From: Oscarella lobularis
Lineage: Eukaryota > Porifera > Homoscleromorpha > Homosclerophorida > Oscarellidae
Direction of reading: 5' to 3'
NCBI RefSeq assembly: GCF_947507565.1
Contig: NC_089182.1
Location: 2,914,001 to 2,978,000, forward strand
DNA length: 64,000 bases
How positions within the stretch are numbered: the first letter of the stretch is position 1; every line of letters starts with the position of its first letter. The position numbers and the translations under genes are program-made. This document shows, one piece after another, positions 49,607-61,863 of this stretch. The notes beneath the pieces are model-generated. The model did no database searches, was not told the DNA's origin, and saw only the letters and a list, made by a program, of their open reading frames with translations.

Positions 49607-52600
49607 ATGGCTTCCTCTCGCTGTGTGTCACTCGTATTGAAGATGTTGACGGTCATGGCTGGTCTTCATCACATTTCTGGAGGTACTTGGGAGCTAAACG
49701 CTATTGGTCTTGGTCTTTCGCTATTATAGATTTCATCTAGTACGTTAGAAGCATGTTGAATTTGCTACTGTACGCGTACGTTTCTCGTTCCGATGTCCTG
49801 CTTGCGTCTTCTCTTTCTTTTCCTCTTATTCGTCTGCGATATATTCGCTAGTAAGTTGACAAAATTTAGCGTCTGCCTCGTACGCGTACGTTTCTCGTTC
49901 CGGGGCGATCGCTCACGTCACGAGGGTGTCACTAGGCGAGGAATTTGGGTCCTCTAGTTTGCCGAACCGCGACTAGAATGCCCCCTTTGGCAAGATTTCT
50001 TCGTTTCGTTTTCTTTATAACTCGTAAAATGTATGCAATCCTGAAATTGTGGCTCCTCTGGGACCTAAGCGTGAGTTAGTCTCTCAATGTCTTGGACAGC
50101 CAATGCAGAATTCATCTACGTTGTTTAGATTTTGTCCTTTTTCTAGATGATTGTCAAGTAGGATCATGGTCAGTATGCTCATCATCATGTGGACGAGGAA
50201 CAAGGACAAGGACCATTACTCAAAACAAAGTTGGCGCTGGTCAAGATTGTCCCTCTTTATCAGAAGATTGCGCAAATACAAACTGTGAGTTTATATGTTC
50301 ATCTACAAGGCTGATTCTATTGGTGCTTTTGTAGGTGGCCAAATTGACATGACGGCAATAGGTGCTGTTGCTGAGCACGGTCCATTAGATACGATTGATA
50401 GTAGGTACCAGGCTTCACTGGCTATTGATGGCGTTACAAATACTGGATATGCTACAACTAATCCATCAATGGATCCGTGGTTGCGAGTTGATTTAAAGAC
50501 AGCTTATTTGATTGCAAGCGTAGAAACGTCATTTTACCGAAATCGAGGCAATGGTGCGTTTGTGCGGATAGGAAGTGATTTGACCAATGATGGAAATAAC
50601 AATCCGCTGTGCGGTACTGTTCCAAATAGAAACAACGGCAAAACTATTTGGACAACGACAATTGTGTGCTCTCCTTCATTGTGGGGACGGTACATCAACG
50701 TTCAAAAGATTTTTCCAAATAATTTTTACCTCAGCCTGTGTGAATTGAAAGCAAGCTACGGTAGGAAGAATAGGTTTTTGGAGAGTCTTCTTACGCTTTC
50801 TGATTATTAGCACTTGACGTTGGCATTCTCTACAATGATTCCTCTGTTGCGTCTGGAAGCATTTTTTTTGTGTACGGAGAAGATGCACTTCCTTTTCCTT
50901 TTCTTTGCGGCGTTAATCCCGATTCAACAAACTTGAACTCATTGCTAAATATTCAATGGAAAGCAGGCAACAACCCGATTCCAGCTTTATCGTCCAATTC
51001 CGATGTTGGACAATCTACAACAGTGAACAACTTGACAAGTCTTCACATTAATAAAGCTCCATTGACTGATACATCATACACGTGTCAATTCACATGGATT
51101 AATATGACACAGAAAACATTACAGTTTAACCTAAACATCAACGGTGGGTGAAACATTTGCTATTGGTAGCATTAATTAAAGGGGTCCTTGTTTTCGTAGT
51201 GGATTGCGGGTGGAGCACGTGGTTGTCTTGCTCGGGTCCTTGTGGTGTGGGAACAAGATTGCGGACAGCTGACAACCCCGTGAAGAAACATCAAGGAAAG
51301 GATTGTGTCGGTGATTTAAGCGAAGACTGTGATACTGGAAAAGCACCCTGTAAAAAGCATAAATGTGGTGTATTTCTATTAGCATAATTTGTTTCTGTTG
51401 TAAAGGTGCCCCTACTCCTATCAGAAATTCTATTAGCGTTCAGGAAGGACTTCCGGCTGCTTTGGAGTGTGAAGCAACACAATTCCGTCTAATACAGACT
51501 CCGATCACGTTTGAATGGTTCAAAAATGGAGTTCAAATAGTCAATTCTTCAAATTCATCGGCACGTTCTTTGGGAAACGGAAAGTACAAGGGTATCCTAA
51601 CATTAGCGCCAGTCACGAAAGCAAACGCCAACTCGTACACGTGCAAGGCCAATGGGACCTATGGTCTCAGTAATTCATCTGTACCAATAACGCTTGATGT
51701 CATGTGTAAGCTCCTAATTCACTACTCGTACGCTGTCAAAATTGCTTTGTTCTTCAGATGCTCCTTTTAACGTTAGAGTACAAGCGAACTCTAGTTCGTT
51801 TGTGAAAAATCAAGCACTAGCCTTGAACTGCAGTGCTGAAGCCAACCCTGAGCCTTCTGAATATAAATGGTACAAAGACGGTCAACATAAAATGATTGCA
51901 GGAGCAACAGCTGCAACTTCGCATTTGTTATTTGCAAAATTGAACTACACCGATAGTGGGATCTATAACTGTACGGCAAAAAACTCCGTTGGTGAAAGTC
52001 AATCGAGCGGTTTTGAAATTGTCGTAGATGGTGCGTTTAGCTAATTAGTCAGTTTGAACCAGTTTCATTTGGGTGAAATCTCTTTTTTATAAGGACCGCC
52101 GGGAAAGTGCTCCAAACCGTCAGGTACAAGTTCAGTGGGTGATTCAGTAGAAGTGTCTGTTTCTAACTGTCCTATCAACGGCATCACTGGTGTCACGAAG
52201 TATAAGATTTTCTACAGAATTGTCGGTTCTTCGAATCCTTGGTCAGAAGTTGTTGAAGTGTCGTTACCAGTCAATATCACTGGCCTTATGCCATTTTCCG
52301 AGTATAAAGTGCGTGTGGCTGCCGGTAACCAGCATGGATATGGACCAAACAGCGACCCAGTTACATTCAGAACAACTCAAGGAGGCAAGCAACGTCTTTA
52401 GTCAACGCTGTTGTAATTTATTCTGTTTATATAGAACCTGGACCTCCAGGGAACGTGAGTGCAATTTCATTGGGACCTAGACGTATTGGTGTCAAGTGGT
52501 CAAAACCCATTAATCCGTTTGGACCAATAAACAATTATAGGATCTTCTACAAGATAGTTCGAAGAGAAGCCGCCAACAATGAAAATTCTGTTATTGTATC

Positions 52601-55600
52601 GGCATTAAGAAAAGAAGCGAATCTGACAGGACTCGCGCCGTATACCAATTACAGGATTGCAATCGCGGCGGTGAACATCAGGGACGGCGACAAGAAAATT
52701 CTTTTGGGAACGAGAAGCAATGAAGCCATTGTACAGACAGACGAAGACGGTATAGAGAAAAGCCTTTATCTTTCGGCCTGCTTAGTCCTTTGTTGTGTGT
52801 TTAGCTCCATCTGCTCCACGGAATCTCATCTCTATTCCTTTGACGCCAAAGTCGGTGAAAATACAATGGCGTCTGCCTGAACCAGCCAATGGAAGAATTA
52901 GAAATTACATGCTGGTCTACACAAAAGCTGACGAGACAACCGGCAATAAAACCATCACTGTCAGTGGAGACTCTCTTTCTGTCGATCTAGACAATCTGGA
53001 CACAGCCGTGAAATACAACGTTTGGGTACGTGCTTTTTGATTCAGTTGGTGTCTATGGGCAACTGACTTGTGTAGATTCGCGCTGTAACCATTTTGCCCG
53101 GTCCTTATAAAAGCATCACAGTGGATACCAAGCCTGAAAGTAAGAAATGGAACGAAGTTGTTTAGCCAACTGATTATTTTTTATAAAGCACCTGGTCCGC
53201 CAAGTGAGTTGCAAGTAGGCAGCAGAACTTCTTCATCTTTGCTTTTGACTTGGAAGAGTCCCGTAAAACCAAATGGACTCATCCGAAACTACAACGTATG
53301 ACTCTTAATACGATTTTAGTTGTTTATTATTGGTTTTAGGTGTACTACTGGCGCCTGGGTGATAAGCCGCAACAAAAAACTGTTGATGATCGGATTTTAT
53401 CTCTCAATTTGACTGGTCTTCGAGCCTATACTAACTACACTATCAACGTGACGGCTGTGAACAACGCCGAAGATTCGATAAAGGAAGGTCCTGCCGCCTC
53501 TATTCAAGCACAAACACTTATTGCCGGTAATATGTTGTAATACACTGTAATACACTGCAGTGTGAAACTTTCCTTTCATAGCACCTGAACGTCCTGCTGT
53601 GGATGGTACAACTCCACTCGTTTCGGTGGAGGATGGTACAGTGACGCTTTCTGCTCCCTCCATTTCTGACGAAAAAGTTCCTATTAGGTAACCAGTAGTG
53701 ACGATATCTTTTTCCTGAGTAATCGACGTTTTACCAGTTACGTGCAAGTCTTTGTTTACAGCGGTCCAAGGCCGCCGCCATCTTCAGTTCCACAAAATGT
53801 AATAGATGGCGAAACCTCGGACTCATGGCGTGTGGCAGACCGCTACACGTATGAATTGTACCGTCAACGTCAGACGATTGTAGTTGATGGACTAGAAGCA
53901 GGAGCTCAATACTCTATCTATTTTGTTGCATACACCGAAGATGATCAAGGGGTAGGCATAATTATCATACACGTAGAGCGATTGTTGATAAGTGCATTTT
54001 AGGGTGTCCTGGCGTCATCAAGCAAACCTCTAAGTATATTCAGTGTATTATGTAGTTATGGTATGCACTTTTTATGGTTTGCATAGACGCAGCGATTGAA
54101 GAAAACGCGCAACAAGAGTCTGGCGGCGGCATCAGCACTACAATCATAATTGTGGTGGTAGTAGTCATCGTCGTATTGATCATAGTCGGAATTATTCTTG
54201 CTGTAATCATCGTCAAGTGAGTACAAAGACATAGGAAACACAGATCTATAAAAGGGGTCAATACAGGCGTCGTCATACGGAAAAAGAAAATTACGAAATG
54301 TCTGCTTCAAGTCAAGTCCAAATGAGCATGTCCTCGGTAAAACACATTGAGGATGAAGACACCGACTCTCCTAGTACGGGTTTATTAATAAAATAAATAT
54401 ACATAATTCAAAAAAATTTTAAGGTATGACAGCTCCTGTTATCACGTCCGACGTTCTGTCGGTGGACGCCTACGAAGGCACTACTGCCCTTTTACCGTGT
54501 GACACAGCTGGAGATCCTCTTCCAACAATCAAATGGTATCGAGACGGAAAATCTTTGCCGGGAAAGGACACGCGTTTTCATCAACTTCCCAACGGAGCTC
54601 TTCAGATTACTGCACTGCGTAGCAGCGATTCGGGTAGCTATCGTTGCGTAGCGTCGAACAAGGCTGGAACAGAGGAGCAGACCGTGGAGCTCACTGTGAA
54701 GGCTGTTGAAACGAAAGGTCGTTTGAGCGGCTGGTCCGGATTGGGTAATTATCTGAAATTCAGTTCTTTGTACGCACTGAGATACATTTGTGTGTGATTT
54801 CTCAGGGATTGATACTCCAAGTCCAAAGACACGAAAGATGAATCGCGTCAATTCTGGCCTGCACGCTATTCACTTGGACGATTTTCCCGATCATGTTACG
54901 GCTATGAACGAGCTCAACGGCTTGGGATTTTCTCAAGAATTCAAGGTGCGTTGAGACTGATTTATTTATTAATTTATTTGCGTATTTAGGCATTGGCAAG
55001 TGCCAGCACTGGCGTTAAACTGACCACTGATGCTGCAGAAGCTAACTTGACGAGAAACCGTTACAAGAATATTTTGACTTGTACGTATCTCTTTTCCTGA
55101 CCTTTTTATCTAATTGGATTGTTTTTGCAGATGATCATGCTCGTGTGATCTTGAAAGCGTTGCCCGGCATGGAAAGTCTTAAATGTGACTATGTCGCCGC
55201 TGCCTACATTGACGTAATTTATTTGTATATTTGATAATAGATTATGCATCGTTTTCTCTATAGAGTTATCGCACACCAAACAAGTACATTGCTTCCCAAG
55301 GTGATGGACTTTTTGTGTATGAGTGTGCAATTTGAGAAGGAAGTTCGTTTAGGTCCCACTAAGCAAACGTCAGCTGATATGTGGCGCATGATTTGGGGTG
55401 AAAACGTGAAAAGTATTGTTATGCTTACTAATTTGGTTGAAGGAACTAAAGTAAGTGTAAAGTAGTTGGCACTGTTATTTTTAAATCTTCTTTTTGAATC
55501 TAGATCAAGTGTCATCAGTACTGGCCTTCCAACATTGGAGAACCGAAAAATTTCGAGGGACTTGTTATTACTTTGGACAAAATTGATTTGTACGCGGACT

Positions 55601-57423
55601 ATGAAATCAGGTCAATCAGAATCACATTGGTAAAATTACAGATAGCTGTGAAAATCCGGCATTGCTTTTAATTTTAATAGGGAGAGGACACTCGAAATGT
55701 GAAATTGTACCATTTTACCACTTGGCCTGATCACGGCGTTCCTAAATTTGCCACGGGATTGCTCACTTTTATTAAAAGAGTGAACAGAGAGCTTCCCAAA
55801 GACAGTGGACCAATTGTGGTTCATTGCAGGTTTGTATCTCATTCCAGAGTTCTAACCTGCATGTTTTTATATAACCTGTTTAGTGCTGGAGTTGGACGCA
55901 CAGGCACGTTTATCGTGATTGATCAGATGCTAGAAAAGATCGACGAAGGCCTTTCCATCGACATCTTCAGTGCAGTGACGTCTCTCAGAACCAAACGCCA
56001 AGAGATGGTTCAGGGCGAAGTAAAGGGGCTTGCAGCAGTACTTTGATCTCTGTGAATCTAGCTTGGCTTTTTTAGGCTCAGTACGTTTTCATACACGTTG
56101 CGTTGCTCGAAGCCGTCTTGTGCGGCAACACCCAGATTGCAGCGCAAGATCTCCGCTCCGCCTATTCGAAACTCACCAAGAAAGACAAAAAAGACCGAAC
56201 CGGATTTGAGCGTCAGTTTCTGGTAAAGAAATTATTTATGTACGCTAGACGTAATCAAACGTATTTGGTCAGGTGCTCCAAACGTCCAGTCGTTACTTTG
56301 ACGAAGCTCTGTGCAAGGCGGGACTTCAACCGGGCGTGCAGAAGAAAAACCGATACTCTGACATTGTTCCACGTAAATTGCAAGCTGGGAATAGCGAGCA
56401 ATTGTAAAAGGGAGTTTAGTTGACACCCAACGCGTGGTTTTGCGCTTGGACGAAGACGGATCTGAAGATGCGTACGTGAACACAGCGGCTGGAGCCAATT
56501 ACATCAATGCTAGCTATGTTAATGTTTGTGGATCTACTGTTTTGTTTCGGAGCGTGCAATTGTTTCCGATTTATTGTTTTAGGGCTATCGTCGTCGCGAC
56601 GCTTTTATCGTGACTCAGGGACCGCTGAAGAACACCGTGGACGACTTCTGGAAAATGGTGTGGGAACAGAATACGTTTTCAATTGTGAATCTAACTCAAC
56701 TTGTGGAGGATGAAGAGGTCAATCTGATTAAATTATTTGATAGGTGGATCCAGCAGCTTCTATTTGTAGGAAATGTGTTGCCAATATTGGCCACCAAAGT
56801 CTGGATCCGCTCAGTACGGCCCTTACAGAGTGGAAATTCAAAAAGAAACTCCTTGCGGCTCTTACGTCATAAGAAAAATGAAGATCAGCAAGGTCTGCGC
56901 GGAGAAGCAGAAGCATTTTGTCTGTGTATGCGATTACCAATGTTTAGGGTCCTCAAATCAGAACTGTTTGCCAGTTTCACTTCACTGCCTGGCCAGACAA
57001 AGAGTGCCCTCAGTCAGCGACTCACATCTTGGACATGATGATGCAGGTAGAGAAGTGGCAGCAGTCGACCGGCAACAAAGTCATCACCGTTCACTGCAAG
57101 TCAGTTGACCATAATTGTTAATTCGCTAATATGATGAACTCATAATGATTGTTGTTTAGTAATGGCATTGGTCGTTCTGGAGTCTTCTGTACCCTCGTTT
57201 CCGTGATTGAAGCTATGAAAGTGGAGAGTGTGATTGATATCTTCTACAAGGTGAAGGCTCTCCGCATCAAGAGGCCTGGAATTGTGCAGAATGCCGTAAG
57301 TTGGAGGATACAGCAGCGTTGACGGTACATGAGCATTTTTGATTATAGGAACAGTACAAATTCTGCTACAAGGCTCTACTCGACTTCACCGACAGCTTTG
57401 ATACCTATTCTAATTTCAAGTAA
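49607..57423 (+). CDS. Receptor-type tyrosine phosphatase, array copy 5, short ectodomain
   Basis: Like copy 4 it lacks the N-terminal discoidin-like and Ig modules. The first exon (49607-49682) is followed by a long intron and the TSP1 exon at 50147-50285. Next come discoidin-like 50335-50761, Ig 50812-51145, TSP1 51200-51352, Ig 51407-51705, Ig 51758-52030, FN3-like modules to about 53960, transmembrane exon about 54090-54216, Ig exon 54424-54717, D1 and D2 to the TAA at 57421-57423. Catalytic motifs are intact. Its third Ig exon is a visible chimera of two sequence classes. The intron before the cytoplasmic Ig exon has a weak pyrimidine tract and shifted AATAAA motifs. A second possible signal-peptide exon lies at 49793-49850. 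Confidence 0.87.
49771..49902. repeat. 22-nt direct repeat flanking a candidate exon
   Basis: A 22-nt sequence starting TACGCGTACGTTTCTCG occurs at 49771-49792 and again at 49881-49902. It brackets the candidate signal-peptide exon at 49793-49850, whose ATG begins immediately after the first repeat. Confidence 0.85.
49793..49850 (+). CDS. Candidate alternative first exon encoding a signal peptide
   Basis: The ATG at 49793 begins a 19-codon hydrophobic peptide ([19 protein letters not shown]) ending at a GTAAGT donor in phase 1. The next RPTP exon (50147) accepts phase 1, so the join is in frame. The other copies have no such exon. It could replace the ordinary first exon of copy 5 under a separate promoter, or be chance. 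Confidence 0.4.
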
Positions 57424-57673
57424 GTGTGCCAATCTGACAACTACTACTGGTGGTATTCTAATCTCTCTGTGTGCTGTGCTACCAATAATCAATCTTGCTC
57501 GTGATTTTTTTCCTTTTTTGTATGCTCTTAAACAATTGTTTTGCCTACATTTTCAAAACTCTGTGTGTGTGTGTGTGTGTCATTTTTTTAGCCTGTCCAT
57601 AGATACTAGAGGACTCTAGAGGAGATCTGTCTCAAAAAAGCGAGAGTTTTAGCGCGCGCTCCTCTGCTCACAA

Positions 57674-58581
57674 ATGTCGGAGCTCAAGTCCTTTGAATCG
57701 CAAGATGACATAGACGATCGACGACGACGACGCCAAGAGGAGTGGGAAAAGGCGCGTCGTCCCGACGAGCCCGAAAGTGAGCTCCACGCAGCAAATAGCG
57801 ACTCCATTCGCATCAACACATCGCCTAGAGTGTCCGGAAGAAATTCCGTGGGACGGAAAAACACTCTATCAACGTCTTCAAGAGCAGAAAGAAGAAAAGC
57901 AGCTTGAATGGGAAGAACAGTTTAAATTTAGTGAGAAGACACGACAAAGTCCTTCACACATATCCTAGAAAGGGATACCTTCTAGAAAATATGATCTATA
58001 AGGGACTAGACGAAGACGAGGCGAAGTTTCTCAACGTACTCTCCGAGAATCAAGCCAAGCAGGAGCACTTTCAGAGGAGAGAGGAAAAGAAATACCTCGA
58101 AGCCTACAGAGTAGTCGAAATGCTTTTGATACACGCACACACAGCATTCCTCTCTCTCTCTCCCTCAAGGAAGCTTTGCAGAAGGAGAAAGCGGAGGAGT
58201 CCTTGATTTCCGATCCCAAAACCCTAATGAAGCGATCAACGGTTTCTGTACGTCAAGAGCAGCAATCCGATAAGAAGAAATCACAGCAGGCTTTGCTGAC
58301 CGGAAGCATAGTGAGAAAACGGTACGGGGGTCCCCGCGTTAATTCCTAAGCGCGCACGTGTGTTTACGCGGAGCCCCACTGTTAAGGAAGTCAACTGGAA
58401 CCGAAGATAGTGACGCTTTTTCCAAGCAAAGCAAATCAGGTTAGAGAGCAGCTCTTTCACTTCTTTTGGGGGAGAAAAAAGTGAGCGTTTTTCAGAGGCT
58501 AAGAGCGGTGCTACTAGTGATGTCAAGCCTAGCCTAGTTAGTTATGGCAGTGAATCTGAATCAGGTACAGGGAGTAGATGA
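57674..58581 (+). CDS. PSME3IP1: PSME3-interacting protein (FAM192A/NIP30 family)
   Basis: Joined exons begin MSELKSFESQDDIDDRRRRRQEEWEKARRPDEPE and continue CPEEIPWDGKTLYQRLQEQKEEK, QFKFKNMIYKGLDEDEAKFL and a Lys/Glu-rich helical stretch. They end with a Ser/Asp/Glu-rich tail (SLVSYGSESES) and a TGA at 58579-58581. The NIP30 signature of charged coiled coil plus FKN-GLDEDE is plain. The introns are short GT-AG introns. In animals this protein binds the PA28-gamma proteasome activator in the nucleus through its acidic C-terminal region. The gene starts 250 nt after RPTP copy 5 and converges on NDUFB9. Confidence 0.88.
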
Positions 58582-58893
58582 TGGGGAGAACGCGTCAATT
58601 AGTCGACTGTGTCTATCCAGATGACAACTGACATCTCTATATAAGTTCATTTGAACTCGGTTCCTTGTTAAGCGTTAAGTGGACTTTGCAAATTGAATTG
58701 ACATTTTATTAAGGAAACGCTTATAGCCACATCAAAAAAGGAGCTTCCAGCCAAGCGAGCCAGCCGGCCCAAGCCGGACGACGTCGCGACAGACACCAGT
58801 GACCACATATGACCATTTATTATTTACAATGAGGCGAACCACGGCTGGAGTCCAGCACTGTACACACTAATGCAATTATTTCAAAGTGAGTCT

Positions 58894-58907
58894 CCCCCCC
58901 CCCCCCC
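58894..58907. repeat. Poly-C tract of 14
   Basis: Fourteen uninterrupted C lie just past the NDUFB9 stop, in the spacer between two convergent genes. The rest of 58582-58915 has no recognisable feature. Confidence 0.9.
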
Positions 58908-58915
58908 TCTCTTCC

Positions 58916-59585
58916 TCAATCTTTCATCGCTTCTCGATACCACCGTTCCTCATCGGGCGTCATCACTAGCACCTACAAAACCAGCCACCAATAATCTATC
59001 CCCTCTTTTTTCCTCTCTTCTCTATTGAATGACGTACATGTTGTGGAGGTGGCAAATTTCGTTCCCATTTCGAACCCTCGGGCTCTTCCGGCGCTAAATG
59101 GAAGCAAGTCATTCGGGCCAAAGGACAACTCGACGTGGAGTGGGCAGCGAACTAGACATGCAACCATATGCTAGCCATATTGTAAGACTCCACGGTAAAA
59201 GTGTGGGACCCCCTTCGAGGAGAATCGATATGTACTTTCGAGTGGCGCCTGCCAACTAATATGACGGCGTTTTGCTATTAGACAGGAACTATGACATCGA
59301 GAGGGGGCCCTTTTTAGGGAACGGCTCGGTCACTCGTTCTACGCGCGAAATCTTACAGATATATGGGCTCGGGTGCTTGTGCTTTTCGAAATCGCGTTCT
59401 CCTGCTTCGAGAAGTGCCGTGGCGCGTTTCATGTCCTTCACGTGCTTGTTAGCGTCGAATCGTGCTCTTAAATTGACTGCCTCGTGACGCCAAACGCTCC
59501 GATCAATCGCCCACGATAGAAGATGTTTCAACGAGCGACGATAGAGTCGCGTAACTCGCTGAGCGTGAGATAGCTCGGACGCCAT
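58916..59585 (-). CDS. NDUFB9: NADH dehydrogenase (complex I) accessory subunit B9, LYR protein
   Basis: The first exon (59357-59585) encodes MASELSHAQRVTRLYRRSLK, then RARFDANKHVKDMKRATALL and HPSPYI. This matches animal NDUFB9, including its LYR motif. I joined three further exons by frame: 59194-59255 (with DSP near the family's conserved turn), 59038-59151 (EEPEGSKWERNLPPPQH) and 58916-58972 (VLVMTPDEERWYREAMKD), giving about 153 residues, somewhat shorter than the human protein. The middle exons are less certain than the first. The subunit belongs to the mitochondrial complex I membrane arm; LYR proteins bind acyl carrier protein. Confidence 0.8.
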
Positions 59586-59750
59586 GTTAACCTATACGGG
59601 ACAGTCTCGTGCCCGGATAGGAAAAGAAACAAAAGCCGAATTGACGTCGTTCTGAAGTACTGCGCGACTTTATTGCTAAGATACGATATAGGTAAGATGC
59701 ATGGTAGAGATTGTTGGAATGGTAGCGCTCGCTGGAGACGAAAATCACGG

Positions 59751-60101
59751 CTAGCGGAAGGACGCGGCTTCCAATTTGCGGTCGCATTGTGTTCCTTCCT
59801 CTTTTCCTTTGCGCAAAACGAGAAAATATGCCTCTAGATCACAGAAGTGTGTACTGTAAGCACATACTCTGACTTGCACTGATAGCAGAAACGAGACTGT
59901 CAACAGCACGAGCAAAAAAAACAATAGCAGTTCGTAGTACGATAGTACTAGTCCTAGTCCTAGTTTTAGTACTAGAGCCAGGGTTATAACAATCCGAAGC
60001 GGAGGTTTTGTTTCACTTCGAAGTTGGACTTGGGGGAGAATCTCGTAGAGGCTAGTACACTCCGTTGTCAGGGAGTGAATTTGAGGTCCCATTCCGCTCA
60101 T
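59751..60101 (-). CDS. Hypothetical small membrane protein
   Basis: An ATG-started frame of 116 codons encodes a polar N-terminus of about 45 residues, then two adjacent hydrophobic stretches (IVITLALVLKLGLGLVL and LLLFFLLVLLTVSFLLSV), then a charged tail. The codon pattern is consistent with a small two-pass protein. I do not recognise the family. An in-frame intron within the last third is possible. Confidence 0.35.
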   Translation of the reverse strand: MSGMGPQIHSLTTECTSLYEILPQVQLRSETKPPLRIVITLALVLKLGLGLVLSYYELLLFFLLVLLTVSFLLSVQVRVCAYSTHFCDLEAYFLVLRKGKEEGTQCDRKLEAASFR

Positions 60102-60381
60102 ATCGGCGGTTTGTCATGATAACAGCGACTGTAACGCCCCAATTGACTACGGCATGTTTTCTGTTTATTAAGATGAAATCATAACATTAGGATCTTCTAC
60201 AATTATACGGATTCTGGAGACGCATCTACGCGCTACCAAAAACCGCAGCGCCCTATCGCTATTCATAAACGTAATCACAAAGAATGTGCGGAGAGCTTTC
60301 GTTGTATTGTCCTTGGAGTATGTGGTCATATATGACCGGCCTCTCCGCGACTATACATTTGCATGTACGGGTAGCTCCCAT

Positions 60382-61779
60382 TCAGACCGAAATTGTTCCT
60401 TGATGGGCGCAATTGGGTACTGGAAAGGCGGCTGGGGCGGTCTGTTTGTAATACGCATCACTCTCCTTATTTCCATATCCAACTGTAGTCCGCCCGGCCG
60501 CTGCTGCTGCCGCCGCCGCCGCCGCTGCCGCCACCGCATAGTTGGGATTGATGGCGAAATTCGCTCCCAGTCCGCTATTGTACGCCGCGTACTGATTTTG
60601 CGCCATGATATTATCGATGGTAAATCGACTGCACACGATGCCGTCGCCGCCGCTTCCGTCGTCCGTACCGCTGTCGGCTGCCGTGCCGAAACTTCCTTCG
60701 GAAACGGGAGAGATGAGCGTGCTCGCGGAGCACTGTTTGCTCATCGGCGTCGATCGGGCGACAAACTGGTTATTGCAATACGGGTTAGTGGCGGTGGCGG
60801 CGGCGGCGGCGATGGCAGCCTGTTGCGCGGCCGTGCTCGTCGACACGATCACTTGAGCCGGTTGCGATTGGGACGTGTAGCAGTCCACTGGCGTTCTTCC
60901 CGTCGTTCCCGCGCCTGTTGGCCACATTTGACCACCGGCTGCGGCGGCTGCGGCGGCGGCGGCGGCGGTAGACGGCTGCGGCGGCGGAACGCTGCAGTTT
61001 GGTGACGCACTAAATGATTGGTGATAGGCCCACGCTTCTGCACCGTGCGAATACATGTTAGCCGCGGGCGTCGCCGGGTGATGATAGAGAGACGGCGTGA
61101 CGGGCGAATAGAGTTGATGATGATAGGAGGTCGGGTCGTAGTAGGACGAATAGGGATCCTGGTCGCACGGTAGACGGAGATGGGGCGGCGGTAGGCGACG
61201 AACGAAACGTTTTCGTCGTCGCAGAAAACTTCCGTTTTTGAACATCTCCGAGCTGGAGGGATCGAGCGCCCAGTAATTGCCCTTGCCCGGATTCGATGCG
61301 TCGCGCGGAATTTTGATGAAACAGTCGTTGAGACTGAGATTGTGACGAATCGAATTTTGCCACGACGGCCACTTGGTCTTGTAGTAGGGAAAGTTGTCCA
61401 TGATGAATTCGCATATGTCGCCGAGAGTCAGCTTCTTGTCCGGCGAATTAGATATAGCCATAGAAATGAGAGCGATGTAGGAGTAGGGCGGCTTAGTCGA
61501 CTCGCTCTGATTCTTCTTCTTCTTTCCCTTGACGTCGCGATCGAACGCCTTGATGACTTCCTTGCAACAGCCGAGCGGCGACGCGTTCGCCGTTCCCGCC
61601 GCATCTGCCGCCGTCGTTGTCGTCGTCGTTACGGGAGAGGTTGTCGGCACGAGAGTGGGACCCTGCCTGATGACGGACGACGACGGTTGGTCGATCGGCG
61701 AATGGGCGCCGCCGCCGCCGCCGACGCAAGTCGGATGCATTGCGTAGTCGAACGATTGAGCTGCGTAGCACGACTGCAT
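60382..61779 (-). CDS. FoxD-like forkhead transcription factor
   Basis: The intronless frame encodes 465 residues from an ATG at 61779 ([12 protein letters not shown]). The frame stays open to 61863 but has no upstream ATG. The forkhead domain spans about residues 96-190: [48 protein letters not shown] and [11 protein letters not shown]. The recognition helix is complete, and the pattern is closest to FoxD, with FoxE and FoxB as alternatives. A basic stretch (KGKKKK) precedes it. The long C-terminal half is rich in Ala runs (two of about 10 and 13), His/Tyr and Ser/Thr, typical of low-complexity regulatory regions. It is a nuclear DNA-binding regulator; target genes cannot be read here. Confidence 0.9.
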   Translation of the reverse strand: MQSCYAAQSFDYAMHPTCVGGGGGAHSPIDQPSSSVIRQGPTLVPTTSPVTTTTTTAADAAGTANASPLGCCKEVIKAFDRDVKGKKKKNQSESTKPPYSYIALISMAISNSPDKKLTLGDICEFIMDNFPYYKTKWPSWQNSIRHNLSLNDCFIKIPRDASNPGKGNYWALDPSSSEMFKNGSFLRRRKRFVRRLPPPHLRLPCDQDPYSSYYDPTSYHHQLYSPVTPSLYHHPATPAANMYSHGAEAWAYHQSFSASPNCSVPPPQPSTAAAAAAAAAAGGQMWPTGAGTTGRTPVDCYTSQSQPAQVIVSTSTAAQQAAIAAAAATATNPYCNNQFVARSTPMSKQCSASTLISPVSEGSFGTAADSGTDDGSGGDGIVCSRFTIDNIMAQNQYAAYNSGLGANFAINPNYAVAAAAAAAAAAAAGRTTVGYGNKESDAYYKQTAPAAFPVPNCAHQGTISV

Positions 61780-61845
61780 GGGGGGACGTATATCTGTTTC
61801 ACTCTCGCCGCTTGGCAAACTGAAACGACACGAACTCGCCCGAGC

Positions 61846-61857
61846 CCTTATATAAAG
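61846..61857 (-). promoter_or_regulatory. TATA box of the forkhead gene
   Basis: The minus strand reads TTTATATAAGG, about 70 nt upstream of the ATG at 61779. This places transcription start near 61820 and supports the choice of that ATG over the longer open frame, which would include the TATA box. Confidence 0.65.
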
Positions 61858-61863
61858 ATCCAC

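Noticed and set aside
60286-61005. Long plus-strand frames opposite the forkhead gene (60286-61005, 61342-61944)
   Set aside because: They are shadows of the biased codons and Ala/Gly-rich repeats of the real gene.
61780-61863. Longer N-terminus for the forkhead protein
   Set aside because: The open frame has no ATG there and contains the TATA box, so translation from 61779 is more likely.
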